From assembly GCA_031270395.1 (NCBI GenBank), contig JAISXU010000047.1:1-38359 (forward strand): 38,359 nucleotides of DNA. The letters are read 5' to 3'. This document shows positions 31,215-38,359 of the stretch, in pieces. Origin of the DNA: Oscillospiraceae bacterium. GTDB taxonomy: Bacteria; Bacillota; Clostridia; Oscillospirales; Oscillospiraceae. Made by a program: the position numbers and the translations under genes. Within the stretch, counting starts at the first letter, position 1. Each line of letters begins with the position of its first letter. The notes under the pieces are model-generated. The model made no database searches and was not told the origin of the DNA. It saw only the letters and a program-made list of their open reading frames with translations.

Positions 31215-34073
31215 ATGGAGAAGAGAGGCGGAAGGGAATTGAGCTTGACAAGGATCACGGTTTATATCAACGATGTCGAACGCGCGCTGCTGTACGACCC
31301 CGAGAAGGACACGCTTGCGGGCGTGTTGCGACGGAACGGTTTTACCAGCGTGAAGGTGGGCTGCGGCTCGGGAGTGTGCGGCGCGTGCTCCGTCATACTC
31401 AACGGCGAGGTAGTCAGGGCGTGTACGCGCAAAATGAAGAACGTGCCGGAATTTTCCGGGATAACGACGATTGAGGGAGTGGGAACTCCCGGTAATCTGC
31501 ACCCGCTGCAGCAGGCGTGGATCACATACGGCGGCGCGCAGTGCGGCTTCTGTTCGCCGGGCTTCATCGTGTCGGCGTACCAGCTCCTGCGCGAGAACGC
31601 GAGTCCGACGCGCGAGCAGGTGCGCGAGTGGTTCAAGGCGCACCGCAACGTCTGCCGCTGCACGGGCTACAAGCCGCTCGTGGACGCGGTCATGGCGGCG
31701 GCCGCCGTCATGCGCGGGGAAAAGACCGTGCGGGATATCACGTATGACTTCGAGGGTGAGACAGACATCTACGGCTCGCGGCATCCGCGGCCGACGGCTG
31801 TCGCCAAGGTCTGCGGCGTCACCGAGTTCGGCGACGATCTCAAGTACCGTATGCCGCCCGGCACGGCACATCTCGCCGTAGTGCTCGCGGAGGCGCACCA
31901 CGCGCGCATCGTCAGCATCGATACGTCCGAGGCGGAGCAGAGTCCCGGCGTAATCAAGGTGATGACAGCGAAGGACGTGAAAGGCCCGAACAACATGGCC
32001 TCGCCCGCCGTCATTCCGCGGCAGAAGGGGCAGGGCGTAACGGAGTTCCCCATCATAGCGGGGGATATCATCAACCGCCGCGGCGACGTAGTAGCGCTCG
32101 TGGCCGCCGATACGGAGGAGCACGCGCGCGAGGCCGCGAAAAAGGTCAAGCAAAATCTCGAACTGCTCCCGTCGTATATGTCGTTCCCGGAGGCCGTGCA
32201 GCCAAACGCTATCCAGCTCCACAAGACGCTGCCAAACTTCTACATGGAGCAGCCGCTGTTCAAGGGCGAGGATACGCAGGAGATATTTGAGGACGCCGCC
32301 TATGTGGCGGAGGGCAGCTTCCACTCCCAGCACGAGCCGCACCTGCCCATAGAGCCGGACGTGGTTCAGGGGTATATCGGCGCGGACGGGCTGATAACGC
32401 TTCAGGGGAAATTCCAGAGCATCACGGAGTCCATACACGAGGTGTCTATGGGCACGGGCATACCGCCGGAGAAGATGAGATTCATCATGAATCCCGCGGG
32501 CGGCTCGTTCGGATACGCCACGAGTCCGAACGTATACGCGCTTGTGGCGACGGCATTGCAGAACCTCGAGCGCCCCGTGACGCTGACGCTCAGCTACGCG
32601 GAATTCAACCATACCACGGGCAAGCGCTCCGCGAGCTACACGAACGGGCGCATAGCGTGCGACGCGGACGGCAAAATCGTCGCCGCCGAATACGACGCGG
32701 CGCTCGACCACGGCGCCTACGCCGTCGTGTGCGGGCATATCTTCAATAACCTCGTCGGCGTGGCGTTCCACGGCTACAGCGTCCCGAATATCAAGGCGCT
32801 CGCGCGCGCCGGTGCGACAAACCACGCGTTTAACACGGCCTACCGGGGCTTTGGCGCGCCGCAGATATACACGGCGAGCGAGGCCCTTGTCGATATGCTC
32901 GCGGAGAAGGCGGGGATCGACGCGTTTGAGTTCCGCTGGAATAATCTGGCAAAACCCGGCGACACCTCCATCAACAGTATGCCGCTCTACGACTACGAGG
33001 CGTACCCGCGCATAATGGAGAAGCTGCGGCCCGTGTACGAGAGCTACAAGGCGGAGGCCGAGGCGGCAAAAAAGGAGGGCAGACACGTCGGAGTCGGGAT
33101 AAGTATGGGCGGCTTCCTGATCACTGTCGGCATGTTCGATCAGTCGGAGGTGGCGTTGGAGCTCAATCCCGACGGCACAATTACAAACTATAATTCGTGG
33201 GAGGACGTCGGACAGGGCGGCGATATAGGTGCGCTGACGCACACCGTAAAGGCGCTCGAGCCGCTCGGAATAAGGGCGGATCAGGTGCGCTTGGTGATGA
33301 ACGACTCGAAGACGTGTCCGGACACGGGACTCGCCGCCGCGTCGCGCTCACACTATATGGCGGGCAACGCCACGATCGACGCCGCGAATAAGCTCATGGA
33401 CGCCATGCGCAAGCCGGACGGAGGCTGGCGCACGTACGACGAGATGATCGCCGAGGGCATCCCTACTAAGTATATAGGCCACTACGACCAGGCCGGCATC
33501 GGACTGCCTCCGGGGCCCGACCCCAACACGGGCATGGGCGAGAAGAATCCGACGTATATGTACTGCGCGAACGCCGCGCTCGTGGAGGTCGATGTAAATA
33601 CGGGCAAGACGCAGGTACTGCGGTACACCACGTCGGCGGACGTCGGACCTATAGGCAACCTGCTGTCCGTGGAGGGGCAGGGGTACGGAGGACTGTCGCA
33701 CAGCATAGGCTTCGCGCTGTCGGAGGACTACGACGCGCAGGATAAGCACGGCAATATGGCCGCGTGCGGGATACCGACCATAGACATGATACCCGACGAT
33801 TTCAACCTCATTTTCACCGAGTCGATTCGCCCGAACGGGCCGCACGGGTCGTGCGGATGCTCGGAGGTTTTCCAGTGTTCAAACCATATGGCGGTGATCA
33901 ACGCCATCAACAACGCGTGCGGCGTGCGGATATATGCGCTGCCGGCAAAGCCCGAGAAGGTAAAGGCGGCGTGGGAGGCGAAGCAGCGCGGCGAGGATCT
34001 TACCCCGGAGCCGTACTATCTCGGCTCCGATTTCGAGGAAGAGCTGGAGTATATCAAGGCCAACCCGATATAG
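31215..34073 (+). CDS. Single-chain molybdenum hydroxylase, aldehyde oxidoreductase (Mop) / xanthine dehydrogenase family
   Basis: 952 residues. Residues ~13-85 are a plant-type [2Fe-2S] domain (Cys50, 55, 58, 70). A second [2Fe-2S] four-helix domain has Cys110, 113, 147 and 149 (QCGFCSPGFIVSAYQLL, CRCTGY). A short linker leads to the large molybdopterin-binding domain from ~190 on. The region 'PHGSCGCSEVF' aligns with the catalytic VGE of D. gigas Mop, making Glu884 the likely base. No FAD domain is present, so electrons must leave through the Fe-S clusters to an external carrier. The substrate (aldehyde or N-heterocycle) is not predictable. ATG 31215 has GGTGGA upstream; TTG 31245 with GGAAGGGA is a strong alternative start. 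Confidence 0.9.
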   Translation: MEKRGGRELSLTRITVYINDVERALLYDPEKDTLAGVLRRNGFTSVKVGCGSGVCGACSVILNGEVVRACTRKMKNVPEFSGITTIEGVGTPGNLHPLQQAWITYGGAQCGFCSPGFIVSAYQLLRENASPTREQVREWFKAHRNVCRCTGYKPLVDAVMAAAAVMRGEKTVRDITYDFEGETDIYGSRHPRPTAVAKVCGVTEFGDDLKYRMPPGTAHLAVVLAEAHHARIVSIDTSEAEQSPGVIKVMTAKDVKGPNNMASPAVIPRQKGQGVTEFPIIAGDIINRRGDVVALVAADTEEHAREAAKKVKQNLELLPSYMSFPEAVQPNAIQLHKTLPNFYMEQPLFKGEDTQEIFEDAAYVAEGSFHSQHEPHLPIEPDVVQGYIGADGLITLQGKFQSITESIHEVSMGTGIPPEKMRFIMNPAGGSFGYATSPNVYALVATALQNLERPVTLTLSYAEFNHTTGKRSASYTNGRIACDADGKIVAAEYDAALDHGAYAVVCGHIFNNLVGVAFHGYSVPNIKALARAGATNHAFNTAYRGFGAPQIYTASEALVDMLAEKAGIDAFEFRWNNLAKPGDTSINSMPLYDYEAYPRIMEKLRPVYESYKAEAEAAKKEGRHVGVGISMGGFLITVGMFDQSEVALELNPDGTITNYNSWEDVGQGGDIGALTHTVKALEPLGIRADQVRLVMNDSKTCPDTGLAAASRSHYMAGNATIDAANKLMDAMRKPDGGWRTYDEMIAEGIPTKYIGHYDQAGIGLPPGPDPNTGMGEKNPTYMYCANAALVEVDVNTGKTQVLRYTTSADVGPIGNLLSVEGQGYGGLSHSIGFALSEDYDAQDKHGNMAACGIPTIDMIPDDFNLIFTESIRPNGPHGSCGCSEVFQCSNHMAVINAINNACGVRIYALPAKPEKVKAAWEAKQRGEDLTPEPYYLGSDFEEELEYIKANPI

Positions 34074-34076
34074 GCA

Positions 34077-34113
34077 ATTTGGGCGCAAGGCGCTGTGCGC
34101 CTTGCGCCCAAAT
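34077..34113. repeat. perfect 17-bp-stem hairpin between the molybdo-enzyme gene and fba
   Basis: ATTTGGGCGCAAGGCGC (34077-34093), loop TGT, and its exact complement (34097-34113), beginning 3 bp after the stop codon of the upstream gene. The stem is very stable and its outer AT pairs give short A and T runs on both sides, so it may terminate or stabilise transcripts; it resembles the triloop hairpins at 38011-38214. Confidence 0.85.
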
Positions 34114-34164
34114 ACGCAGCGGTGACAGGACATGGAATTGTAAAGGAAAGGGATGCGGAGCTTT

Positions 34165-35100
34165 ATGCCGTTTGTGACGTCAGCGGAGATGTTCAGGGGG
34201 GCGTACGGGGGCGGATACGCCATCGGGGCGTTCAACGTGAACAACATGGAGATAATTCAGGGGATCACCGATGCCGCGGCGGAGGTGAGGGCGCCGCTCA
34301 TATTGCAGGTGTCCGCCGGCGCGCGCAAGTACGCAAAGCACGTATATCTGCTAAAACTCGTCGAGGCCGCGCTGGAGGACACGGGGCTGCCCATATGTCT
34401 GCATCTCGACCACGGCGAGGACTTTGAGATATGCCGCTCGTGTATCGACGGAGGGTTTACGTCGGTTATGATAGACGGCTCCAAGCACGCGTTTGAGGAC
34501 AACGTAAAGCTGACCGCCGAGGTCGTACAATACGCGCACGACAGGGGAGTGGTCGTCGAGGGCGAGCTTGGCCGGCTGTCGGGCATAGAGGACGACATAG
34601 CCGTCGCCGACGAGGACGCGCAGTTTACGAGGCCGGACGAGGCGGCGGAATTTGTCTCGCGCACGGGCGTGGATTCGCTCGCCATAGCCATAGGCACGAG
34701 CCACGGGGCGTATAAATTCAAGCCGGGACAGAAGCCGCGTCTGCGATTTGATATATTGGAGGAAGTCGGGAAAAGGCTGCCGGGCTTTCCGATAGTGCTG
34801 CACGGCGCGTCGTCGGTCATACCGGAATTTGCGGAGATCATCAACCGAAACGGCGGCGCGATGCCGGACGCCGTGGGCGTACCCGAGGATATGCTGCGCG
34901 AGGCGGCGAAAATGGCCGTCTGCAAGATAAACATCGACACCGACCTGCGCATGGCGATGACCGCCGGGATACGCGAGCACATGGCGGCAAACCCCTCGCA
35001 CTTCGATCCGCGTCAGTATCTCAGGCCCGCGCGCGACAACATACGCGCGCTCGTAAAGCATAAGCTCACAGACGTGCTCGGGTGCGACGGAAAGGCGTAG
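34165..35100 (+). CDS. fba: Class II fructose-1,6-bisphosphate aldolase
   Basis: 311 residues. 'FVTSAEMFRGAYGGGYAIGAFNVNNMEIIQGITDAAAEVRAPLILQVS' is the N-terminal signature, with zinc-binding 'LHLDHGEDFEICRSCIDGGFTSVMIDGSKHAFEDNV', 'VVVEGELGRLSGIEDD', 'IAIGTSHGAYKF', 'PIVLHGASSV' and 'KINIDTDLRMAM'. It cleaves or forms fructose-1,6-bisphosphate in glycolysis and gluconeogenesis. ATG 34165 matches the family start with GGAG four bases upstream; ATG 34153 with AAAGGAAAGGG immediately before it is in frame. It follows a strong hairpin and converges on spoIIE. Confidence 0.95.
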   Translation: MPFVTSAEMFRGAYGGGYAIGAFNVNNMEIIQGITDAAAEVRAPLILQVSAGARKYAKHVYLLKLVEAALEDTGLPICLHLDHGEDFEICRSCIDGGFTSVMIDGSKHAFEDNVKLTAEVVQYAHDRGVVVEGELGRLSGIEDDIAVADEDAQFTRPDEAAEFVSRTGVDSLAIAIGTSHGAYKFKPGQKPRLRFDILEEVGKRLPGFPIVLHGASSVIPEFAEIINRNGGAMPDAVGVPEDMLREAAKMAVCKINIDTDLRMAMTAGIREHMAANPSHFDPRQYLRPARDNIRALVKHKLTDVLGCDGKA

Positions 35101-35124
35101 GAGGACGGTTCTCCGGCGGGCACA

Positions 35125-37467
35125 TCACGGCCTGTACGTGACGCGTATCGCAATCGCCGTCATGTCGTCCTCCGGAAACTCGTTTTTCGCGGCGGCCTCC
35201 ACGAGCTCCCGCGCCAGATCCTTAGGGCAGTCGCCGTCGAACGCAGCGATAGCGTCGGTGAGCCACTTGTCGTCCCCGCCGCCGAGCACGCCGTCGCTCA
35301 CCACGACGGCGACGCTGCCCGCTCCGACATCCAGCTTGACGCGGTCGGGGAGGTCGTGCGGTGCGCCCAGTCCGGCGGCGAGACTCGTGCCCGTTATGCG
35401 CTTCACGGCGTCGCCCCGTTTCAAATACGACGGGGCGGCGCCGTATTTGAACATGGTCATCTCGCCGGAGAACAGGTCGAGGCATATCAGGTCTAACGCC
35501 GCGCAGTCCGTGTCGTCCTCGTTCTTCAGGAGCATGACGTCGGACAGCATGTGCATGGCCGTCTCCGGGGCGACGCCAGAGCGCAGGAGACGTTCAAGTA
35601 TCTTTGTGGCCGCGGCGCTGCTGCGGGCGGCGCCCTCTCCGGCGCCCATCCCGTCGGAGAGCATGACGTACAGCGTACCGTCGTCCGTTTTGAAGTACGC
35701 GCCCCTGTCGCCGCTGACGGGATTGCCGCGCCGCTTCATGCAGGATATGCCGACTGTCGCCGCCAGAGGCTCCGCCTCCAGAAGCGTGAGCTTGTCCGGA
35801 GTGAATACGTCGGACGGAGTACACAGGCGGACTCCCAGCGCGGACGACAGCTTTTCCAGATAGCTCTCGTCGCGGCGCAGCGACGATATGCCCGCGCCCG
35901 CTATCTCGGCGTGGAGTCTGCCGCCCCGGTCTCGAAAAACGGCCGCCTCCGCCTGATGTCCGAGACTCTGTAAATATTTTTTCAATCTGGCCTCAAGCTC
36001 CGGCTCCAGGCCTATGCCGCTCCCCAACTCCGCCGATATGCCCTTTAGAATGGAGGATATGTCGGAATACTGGCTGCAAACGGCGCCGAGGTTGCGCGAC
36101 AATCTGTTCCGGAGTTGTCTGCGGTAGAGCAGCTCGCGCAATTCGAGATTCACCGCGTTCGTAAATCCGCTGAGATTGGAGCAGCTCTCCGCGAACCATT
36201 CGGGGAAGTCGTCCGTCTCTATCCTGCCGCGGTCGAGCATTTTAGGGGATATGTTGTTCATCACGTCAAGCGTCGTCTGGTATCCGCGCTGCCAGCACGC
36301 GGCGGATTTTTTGCAGTTGCGGCACACGGAGTCCGCCGCCCTGTCGAACACGGAGGCGATGTCGTTGTCGTTTCGTCTTGACGGGGAGGCGGCTTTTACC
36401 GAGTCGTGTATCTCACGGAACGCCGCGGACGCCTGTTCAACCCTGTTTTTTGTGTATTCGCGCGCTTTAAGCGCGCCGCTTCCGCCCGGAGGCGCGGGGA
36501 ACAGCACGCTGAGTCTGGAGAGCAGCGTCTGTGGCAGCAGCATGAACGCGACCGAGGCTATAAAGACCTCATAGACGAGCGCGATACTGCCGGCAAAGCC
36601 CGTAAACAGCAGCGCGAGCGCGGCGTCAACGAGTATGAACGCCAGCGCGAAGGCGAAGCGGCTGCGTCTGGAGAACATGCCGGACACGAGGCCCGCCACG
36701 CCGTACGCCGTCCCGAATATCGGAGGCGCGCCGAACGCGGCGTCCATCGACAGCCCTATGCAGACTCCGGCGGCCGCGCCCATGCCGACGCCGCCCTTGA
36801 AGGCCGCGAAAAATACCGCCAGCGTCGCCAGTGTGCGTCCGACCGATATGACGGAGAATATCCGGACGCCCGCCAAGGATATCAGCAGCGTGGAAAAGAG
36901 GATCAGGACGCTTATAGTATGCGCCACCTCCGCGCGATGCTCAAAGCCCCACCTGCCCGACCACGGCGAGAGCGCCGTCTTGTAGAAGTAGGCGCACCCT
37001 CCGGCGAGAATGGCGTCGGTCAGAGCGAGTATCACGGCGGGTACGGTAAGCACAGTGTCCGAGATGGCGATCACGCCTATGCACGCCGTTATCGCGCACG
37101 CCGATACGGGCATAAACCACTCTCCGCGCCCGAATTCCGTATCGCGGAACACGACGGACGCGGTGCAAACGAGCAGCGCGACGGCTATGTATTTGACAGA
37201 CCACAGGAACGGGCCGAACAGGATGTAGCCGAGTACGCCGCCGGTCAGGGCCACGACGCTGCCGGACGCGCTCGACGACGCGGCGATAAAGCCCACGGCG
37301 AACGGCGACAGACCGCCCAGCACATTCGCGCCCGTCAGCGAGAACGCCATGAGGAACCTCGCGACGTATTCGGCGGCCGTCCTGAAGTTCTTCATCCCGG
37401 CGTCGCTCCGACTCAGCCGCCCTTCGCCGATTTGCGACAGCCGTTGACGCAACACATTACCAATCAC
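35125..37467 (-). CDS. spoIIE: Stage II sporulation protein E (SpoIIE phosphatase)
   Basis: 780 residues. About ten membrane helices occupy residues ~35-330, a central regulatory/oligomerisation region with several cysteines (VCRNCKKSAACWQRG) spans ~370-560, and a C-terminal PP2C phosphatase follows ('YVMLSDGMGAGEGAARSSAAATKILERLL', 'CAALDLICLDLFSGEMTMFKYGAAPSYLKR', 'VAVVVSDGVLGGGDDKWL', 'FPEDDMTAIAIRV') with the metal-binding aspartates in place. SpoIIE dephosphorylates SpoIIAA to activate sigma-F in the forespore and takes part in polar division. GTG 37467 has AAGGGG 8 nt upstream. Its promoter has a 21-bp spacer. Confidence 0.96.
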   Translation of the reverse strand: MIGNVLRQRLSQIGEGRLSRSDAGMKNFRTAAEYVARFLMAFSLTGANVLGGLSPFAVGFIAASSSASGSVVALTGGVLGYILFGPFLWSVKYIAVALLVCTASVVFRDTEFGRGEWFMPVSACAITACIGVIAISDTVLTVPAVILALTDAILAGGCAYFYKTALSPWSGRWGFEHRAEVAHTISVLILFSTLLISLAGVRIFSVISVGRTLATLAVFFAAFKGGVGMGAAAGVCIGLSMDAAFGAPPIFGTAYGVAGLVSGMFSRRSRFAFALAFILVDAALALLFTGFAGSIALVYEVFIASVAFMLLPQTLLSRLSVLFPAPPGGSGALKAREYTKNRVEQASAAFREIHDSVKAASPSRRNDNDIASVFDRAADSVCRNCKKSAACWQRGYQTTLDVMNNISPKMLDRGRIETDDFPEWFAESCSNLSGFTNAVNLELRELLYRRQLRNRLSRNLGAVCSQYSDISSILKGISAELGSGIGLEPELEARLKKYLQSLGHQAEAAVFRDRGGRLHAEIAGAGISSLRRDESYLEKLSSALGVRLCTPSDVFTPDKLTLLEAEPLAATVGISCMKRRGNPVSGDRGAYFKTDDGTLYVMLSDGMGAGEGAARSSAAATKILERLLRSGVAPETAMHMLSDVMLLKNEDDTDCAALDLICLDLFSGEMTMFKYGAAPSYLKRGDAVKRITGTSLAAGLGAPHDLPDRVKLDVGAGSVAVVVSDGVLGGGDDKWLTDAIAAFDGDCPKDLARELVEAAAKNEFPEDDMTAIAIRVTYRP

Positions 37468-37504
37468 AATAAAACGCCCCTTTTCATATTGGTATATGCC
37501 AATA

Positions 37505-37537
37505 ATTGTAGGGCGTTTATATTGTGAAAAAAGTCAA
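37505..37537 (-). promoter_or_regulatory. spoIIE promoter, sigma-A type with 21-bp spacer and possible Spo0A box
   Basis: On the minus strand TTGACT (37532-37537) and TACAAT (37505-37510) are separated by 21 bp, with no usable -35 at 17 bp. Bacillus spoIIE and spoIIG promoters have the same unusual 21-22 bp spacing and are activated by Spo0A~P. On the plus strand AGTCAAA (37532-37538) resembles a 0A box (TGTCRAA) and overlaps the -35; TGTCGGG at 37565-37571 is a weaker second match. Confidence 0.6.
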
Positions 37538-37602
37538 ACTATGGTATTTTTACGTGTAATATCGTGTCGGGAAATACCCGGGAATAGTGAAAGTATTCCG
37601 CG

Positions 37603-37989
37603 TCAGCTCGCGTTTATGTACAGAAGCTCCATAGGACACGCTTTTACGCATATACCGCACGCTATACACTTGCTCGGAACGTCGCGTTCGGGACTCTTGA
37701 CCATGACCTTGAAGGGACACGCCTCCACGCATTTGCCGCAGCCGGCGCACTTTGCCTTGCTTATCATGTACACGCCGTTGGGATTTTGCGCTATCGCGCC
37801 CGCCGCGCACACCTTGGCGCACGCGCCGCACTGTACGCAGACGGCGGGCTTGACGGCGCCCTTCTTCTCCACTATGCGCACACAGGAGAGGCGCGGGTCC
37901 GCCGTCTTGTAAAACGCCTCGGAGCACGCCATTTCGCAGGCGATACAGCTCATACAGTGGCTGTCCTTGTTAACAGCAAGTTTCTTCAT
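37603..37989 (-). CDS. Four-cluster 4Fe-4S ferredoxin-like protein
   Basis: 128 residues with 16 cysteines in four cluster motifs: CMSCIACEMAC (from residue 12), CVQCGACAKVC, CAGCGKCVEACP and CIACGICVKACP. This is the layout of electron-transfer subunits of molybdo- and tungsto-enzymes, formate dehydrogenases and hydrogenases (HycB/DmsB-like), not of a simple two-cluster ferredoxin. No catalytic subunit is adjacent; the FAD-less molybdenum hydroxylase at 31215-34073 is the nearest redox enzyme and a possible partner (inference). ATG 37989 has GGAG at 37999-38002. The leader starts at a hairpin (38011-38037) directly upstream of the binding site. spoIIE follows on the same strand. Confidence 0.88.
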   Translation of the reverse strand: MKKLAVNKDSHCMSCIACEMACSEAFYKTADPRLSCVRIVEKKGAVKPAVCVQCGACAKVCAAGAIAQNPNGVYMISKAKCAGCGKCVEACPFKVMVKSPERDVPSKCIACGICVKACPMELLYINAS

Positions 37990-38009
37990 TTTCAACATCT
38001 CCAATTTCA

Positions 38010-38047
38010 GTAGAATATCCGCTATGCGGATATTCTATCACGCCGCG
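38010..38047. repeat. direct repeat copy 1 with perfect 12-bp hairpin
   Basis: A 38-bp unit containing TAGAATATCCGC (38011-38022), loop TAT and GCGGATATTCTA (38026-38037). It recurs at 38118-38155 with one base change, in the loop. The right arm also takes part in an alternative hairpin at 38032-38066. Confidence 0.9.
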
Positions 38048-38066
38048 AAGCGGCAAGTGATAGAAT
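38032..38066. repeat. overlapping hairpin sharing an arm with the previous one
   Basis: ATTCTATCACGCCGC (38032-38046), loop GAA, then GCGGC, a two-base AA bulge, and GTGATAGAAT (38057-38066). It competes with the hairpin at 38011-38037 for bases 38032-38037, so the two are mutually exclusive in RNA. Confidence 0.8.
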
Positions 38067-38067
38067 G

Positions 38068-38113
38068 TGTCGTCCCTCGGCGGTTGCCGCGCAGCGGCGA
38101 GCCGATGGGGACA
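38068..38113. repeat. imperfect long hairpin
   Basis: Outer arms TGTC and GACA, a middle stem TCGGC (38077-38081)/GCCGA (38101-38105), and inner stem TTGCCGC/GCGGCGA around loop GCA. Internal bulges are short. Confidence 0.65.
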
Positions 38114-38117
38114 TAAT

Positions 38118-38155
38118 GTAGAATATCCGCTACGCGGATATTCTATCACGCCGCG
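38118..38155. repeat. direct repeat copy 2 with perfect 12-bp hairpin
   Basis: Second copy of the 38-bp unit, with hairpin at 38119-38145 and loop TAC, 108 bp after the first copy. The sequence following it diverges from copy 1 after the GCCGCG block. Confidence 0.9.
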
Positions 38156-38165
38156 CGTCCGTTGA

Positions 38166-38227
38166 CAACCCGAAATTCAGCCTTCGTTTGTCACGGCTTC
38201 GCCGTAACAAACGAGTTACGAGGGTTG
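38166..38227. repeat. nested inverted repeat
   Basis: Outer arms CAACCC (38166-38171) and GGGTTG (38222-38227). Inner stem TCGTTTGTCACGGC (38184-38197), loop TTC, and GCCGTAACAAACGA (38201-38214) with one mismatch. Confidence 0.75.
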
Positions 38228-38254
38228 GATCTCGCGCGGAGGCGCTCGCAGAGT

Positions 38255-38287
38255 GTCAGTAGATGGAAATGAATTCCATCTACTGAC
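38255..38287. repeat. perfect 14-bp-stem hairpin
   Basis: GTCAGTAGATGGAA (38255-38268), loop ATGAA, TTCCATCTACTGAC (38274-38287). No T-run follows. Confidence 0.85.
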
Positions 38288-38313
38288 GGAGATATAACAA
38301 TTTTTGCTCCGTC

Positions 38314-38359
38314 GCACGGGGCGCACTCCTTCGCAAAAATTCTTTTCGCCACAGCGAAA
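38314..38359. repeat. dispersed hairpin repeat, copy B (cut by the window end)
   Basis: Bases 38314-38354 equal 20242-20282 with one mismatch. The terminal hairpin is re-registered by a one-base deletion in the right arm, giving a TTTTCGC - CACA - GCGAAA stem in what remains. Confidence 0.85.

Noticed and set aside
31062-33242. 726-codon open frame on the minus strand opposite the molybdenum hydroxylase gene
   Set aside because: It is antisense to a clearly conserved protein, is Arg/His/Leu-rich as expected for the reverse frame of GC-biased codons, and has no recognisable motif. Similar shadows at 2215-2694, 4764-5585, 22414-23427 and 25926-26888 were dismissed for the same reason.
1-38359. 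CRISPR array, tRNA, rRNA, transposase or phage genes
   Set aside because: Gaps between genes are short. None shows regularly spaced direct repeats with unique spacers or a cloverleaf with a TTCRANY arm, and no protein matches a transposase, integrase or phage structural gene.

Overview
The window looks like chromosome of an endospore-forming, high-GC member of the Clostridia (Bacillota), probably an uncultured anaerobe. The evidence is the set of sporulation genes (yabP, yabQ, ylbJ, a spoVK-like AAA ATPase, spoIID, spoIIE), the soj/spo0J-type parA-parB pair, the thiT gene under a TPP riboswitch, and Gram-positive gene pairs such as the split radical-SAM/DUF2344 pair and DUF421/DUF4363. Codons are strongly GC-biased, and this produces many long antisense open frames that are not genes. 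The first ~350 bp are visibly AT-richer than the rest.

Layout. (1) 2-1307: the 3' end of a Schlafen/AlbA_2-type ATP-binding regulator, then ylmH. (2) 1324-3874: a radical SAM protein of the TIGR03960 type, coupled to a DUF2344 (TIGR03936) protein. (3) 3887-5922: thiT with its riboswitch on the minus strand, divergent from tmcAL. (4) 5942-10971: a near-consensus promoter followed by nfeD, an SPFH protein, yigZ, bipA and pheS, with no pheT behind pheS. (5) 11081-13846: yabP, yabQ, divIC-like, an S1-domain protein and a SpoVK-like ATPase. (6) 13877-18496, minus strand: purF, glmS and ylbJ. (7) 18609-20121: DUF421 and DUF4363, converging on nrdR. (8) 20483-27737: parA, parB, serS, rsmG and mfd. 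(9) 27844-30914: a candidate free-standing small RNA, an unidentified membrane protein, spoIID with a sigma-E-like promoter, and a sugar nucleotidyltransferase. (10) 31034-35100: a single-chain molybdenum hydroxylase of the aldehyde oxidoreductase (Mop) type behind a long structured leader, then a class II fructose-bisphosphate aldolase. (11) 35125-37989, minus strand: a four-cluster ferredoxin-like protein and spoIIE, the latter behind a promoter with a 21-bp spacer. (12) 38010-38359: a gene-free mosaic of palindromes.

How the genes work together. The sporulation genes span several stages: SpoIIE (sigma-F activation), SpoIID (engulfment) and YabP/YabQ (coat and cortex). The spoIIE promoter geometry resembles Spo0A-dependent promoters and the spoIID promoter resembles sigma-E promoters. 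Housekeeping genes cover translation (pheS, serS, bipA, tmcAL, rsmG, ylmH), chromosome partition (parA/B), repair (mfd), purine and amino-sugar synthesis (purF, glmS), and ribonucleotide reductase control (nrdR). The molybdo-enzyme lacks an FAD domain, so it needs an external electron acceptor; the ferredoxin-like protein 3.5 kb away is one possibility.

I saw no CRISPR array, rRNA, tRNA, transposase or phage gene. The least explained parts are the non-coding ones: the perfect-stem hairpins (most with three-base loops) at 20268-20292, 34077-34113 and 38011-38359, the ~80-nt RNA candidate at 27880-27960, the structured leader of the molybdo-enzyme, and the duplicated start region of tmcAL.
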